DNA of 64,000 nt from Cherax quadricarinatus (lineage: Eukaryota; Arthropoda; Malacostraca; Decapoda; Parastacidae): NCBI RefSeq assembly GCF_038502225.1, contig NC_091382.1, positions 10,864,602 to 10,928,601 on the forward strand, in the 5' to 3' direction. The position numbers were made by a program, and so were the translations under genes. Below are positions 22,564 to 32,300 of the stretch, in pieces. Each line of letters opens with the position of its first letter. Within the stretch, counting starts at the first letter, position 1. The notes beneath the pieces are model-generated. The model searched no databases. It had not been told where the DNA came from and saw only the letters and a program-made list of their open reading frames with translations.

Positions 22564-23361
22564 GTTAAGATTCCCAAATGATGTACAAGTGTCTCATTAT
22601 TCAACTTGTAATGGTTTAAAAACTGACATCACAAACTAAGTTATTTAAAATATTCAGCGAAGAATTTACTAACCAACTGAGGTCACCAATAGCCACATTT
22701 TTCTACCCAGACCTCAAAAAGAATAATTTGGTCTTTGAGGCACTGGTTATAAATTGTATGAGCATTATACTCTGTAATTCAGGCTACTGTACAATGTCAT
22801 TAATGTTTTAAACACTAGTGACCTGGATGATAATTCCGGCGCGCTGGGTTCCGTGACAACGGTTAGAAGACACCGATTGTTATCAGTACTAAGCGCTAAA
22901 CCCACAAAGGCCATACAGCTAGAAGACAGTGAAGGCAGAGAATATCAGTTATAGCAAATTACATTACATCATGGGTAATAATAAATATAATTATGGCACG
23001 GTAAAAAAATATACCAGAACACTGGTGCTGAGGAAGTCAGTCCCACAACCCAGTAATAGATTCAGATTAGATTTTGCCATCGAAGTGGCTAGTTTACTGT
23101 GCACCCCATCATATCCTTCCTGTGGACGATAGCACAAGAACATATGGATACACAAAAGACCTAGGAACTAGGCCTAAAAGGATTAACAGAAGTATATTTG
23201 GATTTATATCTACAATTCACTAATTTGTTAAAAGCAAATTAGGAAATTTACTTAGTATATCTGGCATCTTATTTTCATTAATAAGATGTCTTGACATGTC
23301 ACATAGGTTATTATACTGTATCTATATTCTTCTATAAGTGGACAATTAAGCACATAGTGTT

Positions 23362-23473
23362 GTGATGAATGGTTTGAAAAACCGACAAGTTGAAGATTGA
23401 GACACTTATGCAGCATATGCGAAACGTTTCCTGAATAAAGATTCCCATATGCTGCATAAGTGTCTCAATCTTC
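23362..23473. mobile_element. 112-bp hammerhead-family insertion with 14-bp target duplication
   Basis: AAGCACATAGTGTT is repeated at 23348-23361 and 23474-23487. The insert carries a perfect 30-bp inverted repeat (23390-23419 against 23446-23475, running slightly into the duplication). Its spacer holds CGAAACGTTTCCTGAATAAA. Box 1 of the ribozyme is absent, so it is a minimal, truncated member. Confidence 0.8.
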
Positions 23474-23565
23474 AAGCACATAGTGTTCAAGACAGTGACC
23501 AAATGCCCGACCACATAATTTGCATTTGGCTTGATCATCATCTGTGTGTCTCCCAAATTGCCAGA

Positions 23566-24222
23566 AGTACTTGTAACCAAGCCTAAGCCTGGCCACTACA
23601 ACATCAGTCAGTAATTGGAACCAAGCCTAAGCCTGGCCACTACAACATCAGTCAGTAATTGGAACCAAGCCTAAGCCTGGCCACTACAACATCAGTAAGT
23701 AATTGTAACCAAGCCTAAGCCTGGCCACTACAACATCAGTCAGTACTTGTAACCAAGACTAAGCCTGGCCACTACAACATCAGTCAGTGATTGGAACCAA
23801 GCCTAAGCCTGGCCACAACATCAGTCAGTACTTGTAACCAAGCCTAAGCCTGGCCACTACAACATAAGTCAGTACTTGTAACCAAACCTAAGCCTGGCCA
23901 CTACAACATCAGTAAGTAATTGTAACCAAGCCTAAGCCTGGCCACAACATCAGTCAGTACTTGTAACCAAGCCTAAGCCTGTCCACTACAACATCAGTCA
24001 GTACTTGTAACCAAGCCTAAGCCTGGCCACTACAACATCAGTCAGTACTTGTAACCAAGCCTAAGCCTGGCCACTACAACATCAGTCAGTACTTGTAACC
24101 AAGCCTAAGCCTGGCCACTACAACATCAGTCAGTACTTGTAAACAAGCCTAAGCCTGGCCACTACAACATCAGTCAGTAATTGTAACCAAGCCTAAGCCT
24201 GGCCACTACAACATCAGTCAGT
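23566..24222. repeat. 44-bp tandem array inside LINE coding region
   Basis: About 15 copies of a 44-bp unit containing AACCAAGCCTAAGCCTGGCC and ACTACAACATCAGTC, some lacking ACT. On the minus strand the unit encodes TDVVVARLRLGYKY, the segment that joins the two halves of the surrounding LINE protein. Confidence 0.9.
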
Positions 24223-24589
24223 GTTCACATTGCAAGTTGCTCAATAAACATACTTATCTACGTTCATGTTATCATAGTGGGTTATAGATCTACTCAGGCT
24301 TCTAATTGCATTCCTATAACATTCATTTTCATTATTAACATCTCTCGTAATATTATTCCTAATGCTAGACACAGATACACCAGAGTTATATTCTACATTC
24401 TCCTTCAGGGTAATCATCTTGTCTAACATATCAACTTTACCATGATGGGAACAATAGACGATCTGTCGCCCAACAGAAACTTGATCACATTAACGGTGTC
24501 TCAGACTAAGGGATTGACCACAACCTATCAAGGCTGGGGAACTGAAGTTATCGTACTGCCTCTCCACTTTCTCCAATTTCTTAAGGTTT

Positions 24590-24651
24590 ATAATCACTTC
24601 TGTGGTCGACTGAATAAGCTGGAGAAGTTTGAAGTAATCAGTCCCTCAGCC

Positions 24652-24652
<1 letters not shown>
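24590..24652 (-). mobile_element. hammerhead-element fragment
   Basis: On the minus strand AGGCTGAGGGACTGATTACT matches the interior block found before the ribozyme in other copies (for example 26100-26120, 47735-47760). The ribozyme itself is missing. Confidence 0.45.
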
Positions 24653-24882
<230 letters not shown>

Positions 24883-25665
24883 GATAATACAGTAAAAATC
24901 CCTGATTTTCGTTCTGCAGATTATAATGGACTTAGGGAACATCTGTCTAATCTTGATTGGGGTTATCTAGCTAATGATTTTATTGACGATAATCATACTT
25001 ATGAATATGAAGGGATCTGCTTTTATGATTGTTTTCTTAATAATGTACACAGTGCCCAGAGTATATACATTCCCCAGAGAGAATTTAGGTCTAATAATAA
25101 CGATCCCAAATGGGTTAACAGGAGGCTAAAGCATCTATTAGGGGAGAAAAGGGGAATTTATAGGCGCATCAGAAGAGGAGAGGTTAACCTTACTGACCAA
25201 TATGTTCAGCTTAAAAGAGAAGTAAAAAGGGCGATTAGAAAGGCTAAACGTGACTATGAAATTAGAGTTGCTAATGAATCAAAGACTAATCCAAAGGGGT
25301 TCTTTCAAGTGTATAGGACGAAGGTGAAGGAAAAAGTAGGACCTCTGAAATCTGGGAATGGACAGCTGACGGATAATGAACTGGAAATGTGTTCCTTATT
25401 TAATGACTATTTTTTGTCAGTTTTTACACAGGAAGATGTAAATGAGATTCCAGTAATTAACAATTATTTAGTTCCTGATGAATTTAAGTTAACTAATATT
25501 ACTGTCACGAGGGACATGGTTATTAAACAGATAGACAAACTGAAACAAAATAAGTCCCCGGGACCCGATGAGTTGTTTTCAAGGGTACTTAAGGAATGTG
25601 TACGAAAGGTATATAATACCGACAAGATGAGAGTAAGACACATGTGCAACATCTGGGTATCTTTA

Positions 25666-25704
25666 TTGTAGACGTTTCGCCATCCAGTGGCTTTATCAAT
25701 ACAA
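25666..25704 (-). ncRNA. hammerhead ribozyme-like motif (TTGATAA core)
   Basis: Mirror copy of the motif at 25747-25785: stem I TTGTA/TACAA, stem II GCCA-CTGGA-TGGC, GAAACGTC with cleavage expected after the C. Confidence 0.55.
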
Positions 25705-25746
25705 ATTCCAGGACATAACTTGAAGACAGTAGTTATGTCCTGGAAT

Positions 25747-25785
25747 TTGTATTGATAAAGCCACTGGATGGCGAAACGTCTACAA
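25747..25785 (+). ncRNA. hammerhead ribozyme-like motif (TTGATAA core)
   Basis: TTGTA, TTGATAA, A, GCCACTGGATGGC, GAAACGTC, TACAA. Stem I is five perfect pairs and stem II four pairs with a five-base loop. Stem III is only AC/GT; because ACGT is self-complementary, two copies could share it. It is followed directly by TAAAG (TACAATAAAG). Confidence 0.6.
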
Positions 25786-26164
25786 TAAAGATACCCAGAT
25801 GTTGCACTTGTGTCTTACTCTCATCTTGTCGGTATTATATACCTTTCGTACACAACTTGTCAGACACTGCAACATCATGGAATCTTAATTCTGAGGACAT
25901 GAACATAACCTTCATAACTACGACAACTACTACTACAACTAACCCATCTCTTTGGGAAGGACCTACTTCCACTGGGGAATCCCGCCCACCAGTGAATTTG
26001 CCCTCGTCTGCTTCACCTGACGTTACTATATAAGCGCCAGGATTCTTTCTTCTGCTTCAGAATCTCCACGACTATGGTGCTGTTCGCACCTACTCCTAGG
26101 TTGAGGGACTGATTACCTCATCTTCTGTACATAGTTCTACTGTCTTCAAGTTATGTCCTGGAAT

Positions 26165-26203
26165 TTGTATTGATAAAGCCACTGGATGGCGAAACGTCTA
26201 CAA
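26165..26203 (+). ncRNA. hammerhead ribozyme-like motif (TTGATAA core)
   Basis: Same sequence as 25747-25785, 418 bp downstream. Cleavage at both would release a 418-nt monomer. Confidence 0.6.
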
Positions 26204-27790
26204 TAAAGATACCCAGATGTTGCACATGTGTCTTACTCGTACTTAAGGAATGCAAGATGGAGCTTAGTCAGCCATTAACGAGTGTATTCAATGCGTCCAT
26301 CCTTACCAGTGTTGTGCCAGAGTTGTGGAAGATGGCTAATGTGGTTCCTATATTCAAATCAGGGGATAAGTCCACTCCTTCAAATTACCGTCCAATAAGC
26401 CTGACATCTATAGTGGGCAAGTTATTAGAATCAATTATAGCTGACATTATCAGAAGTCACCTTGAAGAGCATAACTTAATAAATGAATCTCAGCATGGAT
26501 TCACGAGAGGTCGTTCCTGCCTGACAAACTTACTGACGTTCTTCAATAGAACATTTGAGGCAGTTGACAGTGATAAGGAATATGATATTGTTTATTTGGA
26601 TTTCAGTAAAGCCTTCGACAGAGTACCTCACAAGAGACTCTTAAGAAAAGTGGCAGCTCATGGTATAGGAGGTAAAGTTCTAGCATGGATTGAGGCATGG
26701 CTTACCAATAGAAAGCAGAGAGTTACCATTAATGGAGTGAAATCTGAATGGGGATTAGTCACTAGTGGCGTTCCACAAGGATCAGTTTTAGGGCCTCTCC
26801 TATTCATAATTTACATTAATGACCTTGATGAAGGGATTACTAGTGACATGAGTAAGTTTGCTGATGATACAAAGATAGGCCGTATAATTCACTCTGAGGA
26901 GGATATCAATGAACTCCAGGACGATTTAAACAAATTAATGTCTTGGTCTGAAAAATGGCAGATGAAGTTTAATGTGGATAAGTGTAAGGTACTTGCCCTT
27001 GGTAATGAAAATAACCCTCGAAGCTATAATCTAGGTGAAGTAGAGCTTGGTCATACAGAATGTGAAAAAGACTTGGGAGTCATGGTAAGCAGAAATCTAA
27101 AGCCAAGACAGCAGTGCCTTAGTGTGCGCAACAAGGCCAACAGATTACTTGGATTTATCTCAAGAAGTATAAGTAACAGAAGTCCAAAAGTTATTTTACA
27201 GCTCTATACATCACTAGTGAGGCCTCATTTAGATTATGCTGCTCAGTTTTGGTCCCCTTACTACAGGATGGACATAGACTCATTAGAGAACATGCAGAGA
27301 AGAATGACTAAAATGATTTACTGTGTAAGGAACCTCCCGTATGAAGATAGACTTAAAGCCTTAAATCTCCACTCTCTGGAGAGGCGTAGAATGAGGGGAG
27401 ATATCATTGAAGTGTATAAGTGGATGACGGGCATAAACAAGGGAGACATTAATAAAGTACTGAGGGTGTCGAACCAGGTAAGAACCAGGAATAATGGATT
27501 TAAGTTGGATAAATTTAGATTTAGAAAGGACATAGGTAAGTACTGGTTTTCTAACAGAGTTGTAGATGCGTGGAACAGTCTTCCCAATGGGGTGATAGAG
27601 GCTAGGACCTTGGGTAGCTTTAAGAAGAGGCTGGACAAATATATGAGTGGGAGGGGCTGGGTTTGATTGGTGTCAAGGGGTACGGGAGTTATTTCTTGAG
27701 TAGCTTTAGGTAGATGTCGTTTTGATAAGGACCTGCCTCGTATGGGCCAGTAGGCCTTCTGCAGTGTTCCTACATTCTTATGTTCTTATA

Positions 27791-28176
27791 TCGTGCCGAA
27801 TATGTAAAACTTGCGATCTTGGCTTAAATAACAACGCTCATCTTGCCATATAAGACAAGTTAAAATTTGTGTATGCAATAATTTCGCCCAAATCATTCTG
27901 AATCTAACGAAAAAAATATATTTCACTGTGTTTGTTTAGTATTAAATTACTGTAAACAAATCTAAAATATATTTAGTTGGGTTAGGCTAAAATAAATTGT
28001 TCTTGTTATAATAAGGTTAGGTAAGTTTTCTAAGATTCTTTTGGTGCAAAATTAAAAAATTGCACACTAACATTACTGAAAAAAATATATCTTTAAACGT
28101 ATAAGAGAAAATTTTAGAAAGGACTTAATTTTAAATGAGTTCTTGCTAATTGACCAGTTTTACATATTCGGCACGA
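27791..28176. mobile_element. 386-bp DNA-transposon-like element with 21-bp perfect TIRs
   Basis: The left end TCGTGCCGAATATGTAAAAC (27791 onward, to 27811) is the exact reverse complement of 28156-28176. The interior is AT-rich, non-coding and collinear with 16967-17310. It is inserted at the CR1 3' terminus and followed by an AT microsatellite. Superfamily unknown: I cannot fix the target duplication. Confidence 0.75.
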
Positions 28177-28177
28177 C

Positions 28178-28188
28178 ATATATATATA

Positions 28189-28250
<62 letters not shown>
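28178..28250. repeat. (AT)n microsatellite
   Basis: AT dinucleotides with one TTT interruption at each end, between the TIR element and a hammerhead element. Confidence 0.95.
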
Positions 28251-28252
<2 letters not shown>

Positions 28253-28257
28253 ATGGA

Positions 28258-28470
28258 GAAGTTCTGTTCCAAAGCTGAGGGACTGACAACCTCAAATCCA
28301 CGACTTCAAGGGTGATGGACTGATTACATCGTCTTCACGTATCTACTGCTCCTGCCTACTTTCTGTACTCGACTGAAGAAGCCTACTGTGTAGGCGAAAC
28401 GTTTCGGAATAAAGTTACCTAAATGTTCGCTGTGTGTCTTACCTACCAACCAGGTTCTTTACGGTCACCT
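28258..28470 (+). mobile_element. hammerhead-bearing element (CTGAAGA subfamily)
   Basis: AGCTGAGGGACTGACAACCT, a second TGATGGACTGATTACAT, the ribozyme, then AATAAAGTTACCTAAATG and GTGTGTCTTACCT. The same order as at 60400-60570 defines a second subfamily. Confidence 0.7.
28369..28407 (+). ncRNA. hammerhead ribozyme-like motif (best stem II)
   Basis: TCGA, CTGAAGA, A, GCCTAC-TGT-GTAGGC, GAAACGTT, TCGG. Box 1 fits the CUGANGA consensus with A at the free position. Stem II is six perfect pairs. Stem I is TCGA/TCGG (four pairs including U-G), different in sequence from TGGA/TCCA at 47405-47441, that is, compensated. Followed by AATAAAG. Confidence 0.7.
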
Positions 28471-28493
28471 GACTGGCCTACAAGACCATCCTT

Positions 28494-28648
28494 GAACATT
28501 AAAATGGTATAAAATACCGACAGATTGTTAGGTAAGACACATATGCAACAGTTAGGTATCTTTATTTCGAAACGGTCGGTATTTTATACCATTTTAATGT
28601 TCGTTTCGAAATAAAGATACCTAACTGTTGCATATGTGTCTTACCTAA
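28494..28648. mobile_element. hammerhead-family insertion of interlocked inverted repeats, 13-bp target duplication
   Basis: CAAGACCATCCTT is repeated at 28481-28493 and 28649-28661. The insert is almost entirely two perfect inverted repeats in the order A-B-A'-B': A 28494-28521 with A' 28575-28602 (28 bp) and B 28526-28573 with B' 28603-28650 (48 bp). B contains GTATCTTTATTTCGAAAC and A contains GGTATAAAATACCGAC, both terminal pieces of the hammerhead family. Confidence 0.85.
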
Positions 28649-28782
28649 CAAGACCATCCTTCCTGACCAGGAGGGAAGCTGCTGCACGCCCACCATTGTC
28701 AACGTTTACTACCATGACCACGCCCCATGGGGTAATAATTTCCGAAAGGGGGCCTTACTGGCATGCCCTTTCCAATAGTTAA

Positions 28783-28870
28783 GAGAGCTGGTCTGGGACC
28801 AGACCGCGGGGGCGTTGACCCCCAGAAACATCTTATAGGTATCCTTCAGACCTCCATGGGATACTAGCTC
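28783..28870 (+). repeat. dispersed repeat (CGTTGACCCCC family)
   Basis: GGGGGCGTTGACCCCCAGAAACATC, written here in part as GCGTTGACCCCC then GAAACATC and AGGTATCC. A second copy lies at 46930-47005 on the other strand. Nature unknown. Confidence 0.45.
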
Positions 28871-28894
28871 AAAGAGATAGCCATACATATCCTA

Positions 28895-29000
28895 TGAAGG
28901 GATCCTTATTCATGGAATTGATCTTGTCCTTCCCTTCCTTGAATCGAACAGTCTCCGATTCCAACAGGTGTTTTACCACTCCCTACGAGTTTAGCGCTTA
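28895..29000 (+). mobile_element. diverged SINE 'A' or LINE tail
   Basis: TTATTCATGGAATTGATCTT, CCTTCCTTGAATCGA and terminal GAGTTTAGCGCTTAC follow the SINE 'A' order with many changes. Confidence 0.4.
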
Positions 29001-29162
29001 CAAATACAGTAAAAATAATGCATTAAGAGTGCCTACAAAACTCGTAATGCCTGACCCTCTGTACAAAGATATTTTTCAGTACTTGAGATTAAAATATTCT
29101 CTCTATACATATCTACTGGGAAAAAAATCACGATTTATTTGAAATTTGTATATATTTAGTGA

Positions 29163-29425
29163 CAAAACTCAGAAGGTTGAAGAGGGGCTGAGGTGGTTTG
29201 GTCATCTGGAGAAAATGGCACAAAGTAGAATGACTTGGAGAGTGTATAAATCTGTAGGGGAAGGAAGGCGGGGTAGCGGTCGTCCCCGAAAACATTGGAG
29301 GGAGGGGGTAAAGGACGGTTTGCGGACGAGAGGCTTGGACTTCCAGCAAGTATGCATAAGCATGTTAGATAGGAGTGAATGGAGACAAATGGTTTCTGGG
29401 ACCTGATGAACTGTTGGAGTGTGAG
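29163..29425 (+). pseudogene. RTE LINE C-terminal fragment (inverted)
   Basis: Encodes VEEGLRWFGHLEKMAQSRM-like residues, GRPRKHWREGVKDGLRTRG and LDFQQVC, the same C-terminal block as 16530-16720. It lies head to head with the minus-strand RT part that begins at about 29430. Confidence 0.8.
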
Positions 29426-30315
29426 CAGGGAGCAACTGTGACAACTCCCACTTTGTGTTAGATTCTTTTAATCTCACACCTCTTGCCAACACCCGAGCAT
29501 TCACTTCTCTTACAACCTCATATATATTGAACAACCATGGTAACATCACATATCCTTGTCTAAGTCCTACTTTTACTGGGAAATTATCTCCCTCTCTCCT
29601 ACATACTCTAACCTGAGCCTCATTATCCTCGTAAAACTCTTCACTGCTTTCAGTAACCTACCTCCTACATCATACACCTGCAACATCTGCCACATTGCCC
29701 CCCTATCCACCCTGTCATACGCCTTTTCCAAATCCATGAATGCCACAAAAACCTCTTTACCCTTATGCTGTTCACCTATATGTTTACAGTGAAACACCTG
29801 GTCTACACACCCCCTACCCATCCTAAAGCCTCCTTGTTCATCTGTTATCCTACTATCTTACTTTCAATAACAATTCTACCATACACTTTACCAGGTATAC
29901 TCAACAGACGTATTCCCCTATAATTTTTACACTCTTTTGTCCCCTTTGCCTTTATACAAAGGAACTATGCATGCTCTCTGCCAATCCCTAGGTACCTTAC
30001 CCTCTTCCATACATTTATTAAATAATAGCACCAACCACTCCAAAACTATATCCCCACCTGCTTTTAACATTTCTATCTTTATCCCATCAATCCCAGATGC
30101 CTTACCCTCTTTCATTCTACCCACTGCCTCACGAACTTCCCCCACACTCACAACTGGCTCTTCCTCACTCCTACAAGATGTTATTCCTCCTTGCCCTATA
30201 CACGAAATCACAGCTTCCATATCTTCAACATTTAACAATTCTTTCCAATACCTCTAACTCTCCACTGAATAACTCTCTTCTCATATTTTTAACTATCAAA
30301 CCCATTCGTTTCCTA

Positions 30316-32300
30316 CAGAGGCGTCGTAAGGGAAGGGCGGGCCGCCCCAGGTGACACCATTTAGGAGGTGGCACCATAGAGCCTCTAAAGAAGGTAACGC
30401 TAATGACCAAAACAGCGCTGCACCAACATAAGAAAAGAATCCTTCGTTTCTATATAGCCTATTATATATTAACAAACTAAAAATAAGCCTATGTAGGGAA
30501 AAATCATTGATTTTAATGATGTGATAGATGATTTTGCAAGATTGAAGACAAGGAAATGTAAGATCAGATTCACTGAGATGTTACCTGTCCTCAAGGTCAA
30601 ATGTAAGATCAGAGTCACTGAGATGTTACCTGTACTCAAGGTACAATGTAAGATCAGAGTCACTGAGATGTTACCTGTACTCAAGGTACAATGTAAGATC
30701 AGAGTCACTGAGATGTTACCTGTACTCAAGGTACAATGTAAGATCAGAGTCACTGAGATGTTACCTGTCCTCAAGGTCAAATGTAAGATCAGATTCACTG
30801 AGATGTTACCTGTACTCAAGGTCAAATGTAAGATCAGATTCACTGAGATGTTACCTGTACTCAAGGTCAAATGTAAGATCAGATTCACTGAGATGTTACC
30901 TGTACTCAAGGTCAAATGTAAGATCAGATTCACTGAGATGTTACCTGTACTCAAGGTCAAATGTAAGATCAGATTCACTGAGATGTTACCTGTACTCAAG
31001 GTCAAATGTAAGATCAGATTCACTGAGATGTTACCTGCACTCAAGGTCAAATGTAAGATCAGATTCACTGAGATGTTACCTGCACTCAAGGTCAAATGTA
31101 AGATCAGATTCACTGAGATGTTACCTGTCCTCAAGGTCAAATGTAAGATCAGATTCACTGAGATGTTACCTGTACTCAAGGTCAAATGTAAGATCAGATT
31201 CACTGAGATGTTACCTGCACTCAAGGTCAAATGTAAGATCAGATTCACTGAGATGTTACCTGCACTCAAGGTCAAATGTAAGATCAGATTCACTGAGATG
31301 TTACCTGCACTCAAGGTCAAATGTAAGATCAGATTCACTGAGATGTTACCTGCACTCAAGGTCAAATGTAAGATCAAATTCACTGAGATGTTACCTGCAC
31401 TCAAGGTCAAATGTAAGATCAGATTCACTGAGATGTTACCTGTCCTCAAGGTCAAATGTAAGATCAGATTCACTGAGATGTTACCTGCACTCAAGGTCAA
31501 ATGTAAGATCAGATTCACTGAGATGTTACCTGTCCTCAAGGTCAAATGTAAGATCAGATTCACTGCACTCAAGGTCAAATGTAAGATCAGATTCACTGAG
31601 ATGTTACCTGCACTCAAGGTCAAATGTAAGATCAGATTCACTGAGATGTTACCTGTCCTCAAGGTCAAATGTAAGATCAGATTCACTGAGATGTTACCTG
31701 TACTCAAGGTCAAATGTAAGATCAGATTCACTGAGATGTTACCTGTCCTCAAGGTCAAATGTAAGATCAGATTCTGTCAGATGTAAGATCAGATTCACTG
31801 AGATGTTACCTGCACTCAAGGTCAAATGTAAGATCAGATTCTGAGATGTTACCTGCACTCAAGGTCAAATGTAAGATCAGATTCACTGAGATGTTACCTG
31901 TCCTCAAGGTCAAATGTAAGATCAGATTCACTGAGATGTTACCTGCACTCAAGGTCAAATGTAAGATCAGATTCACTGAGATGTTACCTGTCCTCAAGGT
32001 CAAATGTAAGATCAGATTCACTGAGATGTTACCTGCACTCAAGGTCAAATCGAACCTAAGTATTTCTCTGATATTCCAATGTTTTTCTATATTTTTCAAG
32101 ATTTTTTTTTGATTATTTTGTTTTTTGCATTGTTGACGATGAATAAATGTAGGATCTGTTGGCTGTACTCAAAGTGGTATTTGAGTTTGTTTCCTCATAA
32201 CTGGAGTTTACCAACCCTCCCCATCCCCCTGCCTTTGAATTTCATGAGGGTGACACCAGAGATTCCGCCCCGGGTGACACCAGCTCTAGCGACGTCTCTG
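30316..32300. mobile_element. hAT-like non-autonomous transposon carrying a 45-bp array
   Basis: The ends CAGAGGCGTCG (30316) and CGACGTCTCTG (to 32300) match at 10 of 11 terminal bases as inverted repeats. Subterminal GGTGACACC/GGGGCGG blocks occur at both ends in inverted order, as in many hAT elements. The flanking TTTCCTA at 30309-30315 and 32301-32307 is a 7-bp duplication, or 8 bp (GTTTCCTA) if the shared G is counted, the size expected for hAT. It interrupts the RTE LINE. No transposase is recognisable; most of the interior is the tandem array. Confidence 0.75.
30552..32050. repeat. 45-bp tandem array inside hAT-like element
   Basis: About 33 copies of a 45-bp unit containing GTAAGATCAGATTCACTGAG and TGTTACCTG(C/T)(A/C)CTCAAGGT. 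The unit is 15 codons on both strands, so a + frame (30521-31786, peptide period EMLPVLKVKCKIRFT) and a - frame (30469-31758) are both open. I see no independent support for translation. Units near 31560 and 31770-31850 are shortened. Confidence 0.95.

Larger units (their letters stand above)
22072..22612 (+). mobile_element. hammerhead-bearing element (CTGATGA subfamily), interrupted by a SINE
   Basis: Order on +: GAGGGACTGATTAC region, hammerhead motif (22167-22203), AATAAAGATTCCCATATG, GTGTCTCAATCTT, spacer, TATA-like CAGTATATAAGCC at about 22357, a second GAGGAACTGATTACCTCA, then a V-type tRNA-SINE (22473-22563). After it comes a second AAGATTCCCAAATGATGTAC tail. This is the unit order seen at 25731-26238 and 47600-47870, so I read it as one and a half units in tandem. 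Confidence 0.65.
22886..24480 (-). pseudogene. I-like LINE (RNase H end and C-terminal domain), disrupted
   Basis: On the minus strand 24470-24225 encodes HHGKVDMLDKMITLKENVEY and CYRNAIRSLSRSITHYDN. This resembles the end of the RNase H domain and the following linker of LINEs with a C-terminal RNase H. After a 44-bp array (24222-23566), 23600-23250 continues ARLRLGYKYFWQFGRHTDDD, then CKLCGRAFGHCLEH and YVLNCP, a Cys/His motif typical of the protein end. A 112-bp hammerhead-family insertion (23362-23473) splits that motif. The 3' untranslated part extends to about 22886 and ends GTGGGTTTAGCGCTTAGTAC, the tail motif shared with SINE 'A'. The assignment to an I-like group is inference. The copy cannot be functional. 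Confidence 0.7.
25599..26238. mobile_element. hammerhead retrozyme/Penelope-like insertion with 14-bp target duplication
   Basis: GTACTTAAGGAATG is repeated at 25585-25598 and 26239-26252. The insert has three parts. First comes an inverted repeat of 123 bp, with one mismatch and a 10-bp spacer (25598-25720 against 25731-25853). Next is a unique middle with a TATA-like CTATATAAGCGCC at about 26025. Last is a second direct copy of the right arm (26149-26236), 418 bp after the first. Each of the three repeat copies carries a hammerhead motif. LTR-like direct repeats plus an inverted 5' extension are what Penelope-like elements show. No RT is encoded, so the element is non-autonomous. Confidence 0.8.

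Noticed and set aside
24241..24429. Independent 62-codon gene on minus
   Set aside because: Its residues fit the linker after the RNase H-like part of the LINE that continues beyond the 44-bp array.
30469..31786. 15-residue repeat protein open on both strands
   Set aside because: The 45-bp unit length alone explains it. I keep it as a weak possibility because the frame is preserved over many units, but nothing else supports translation.
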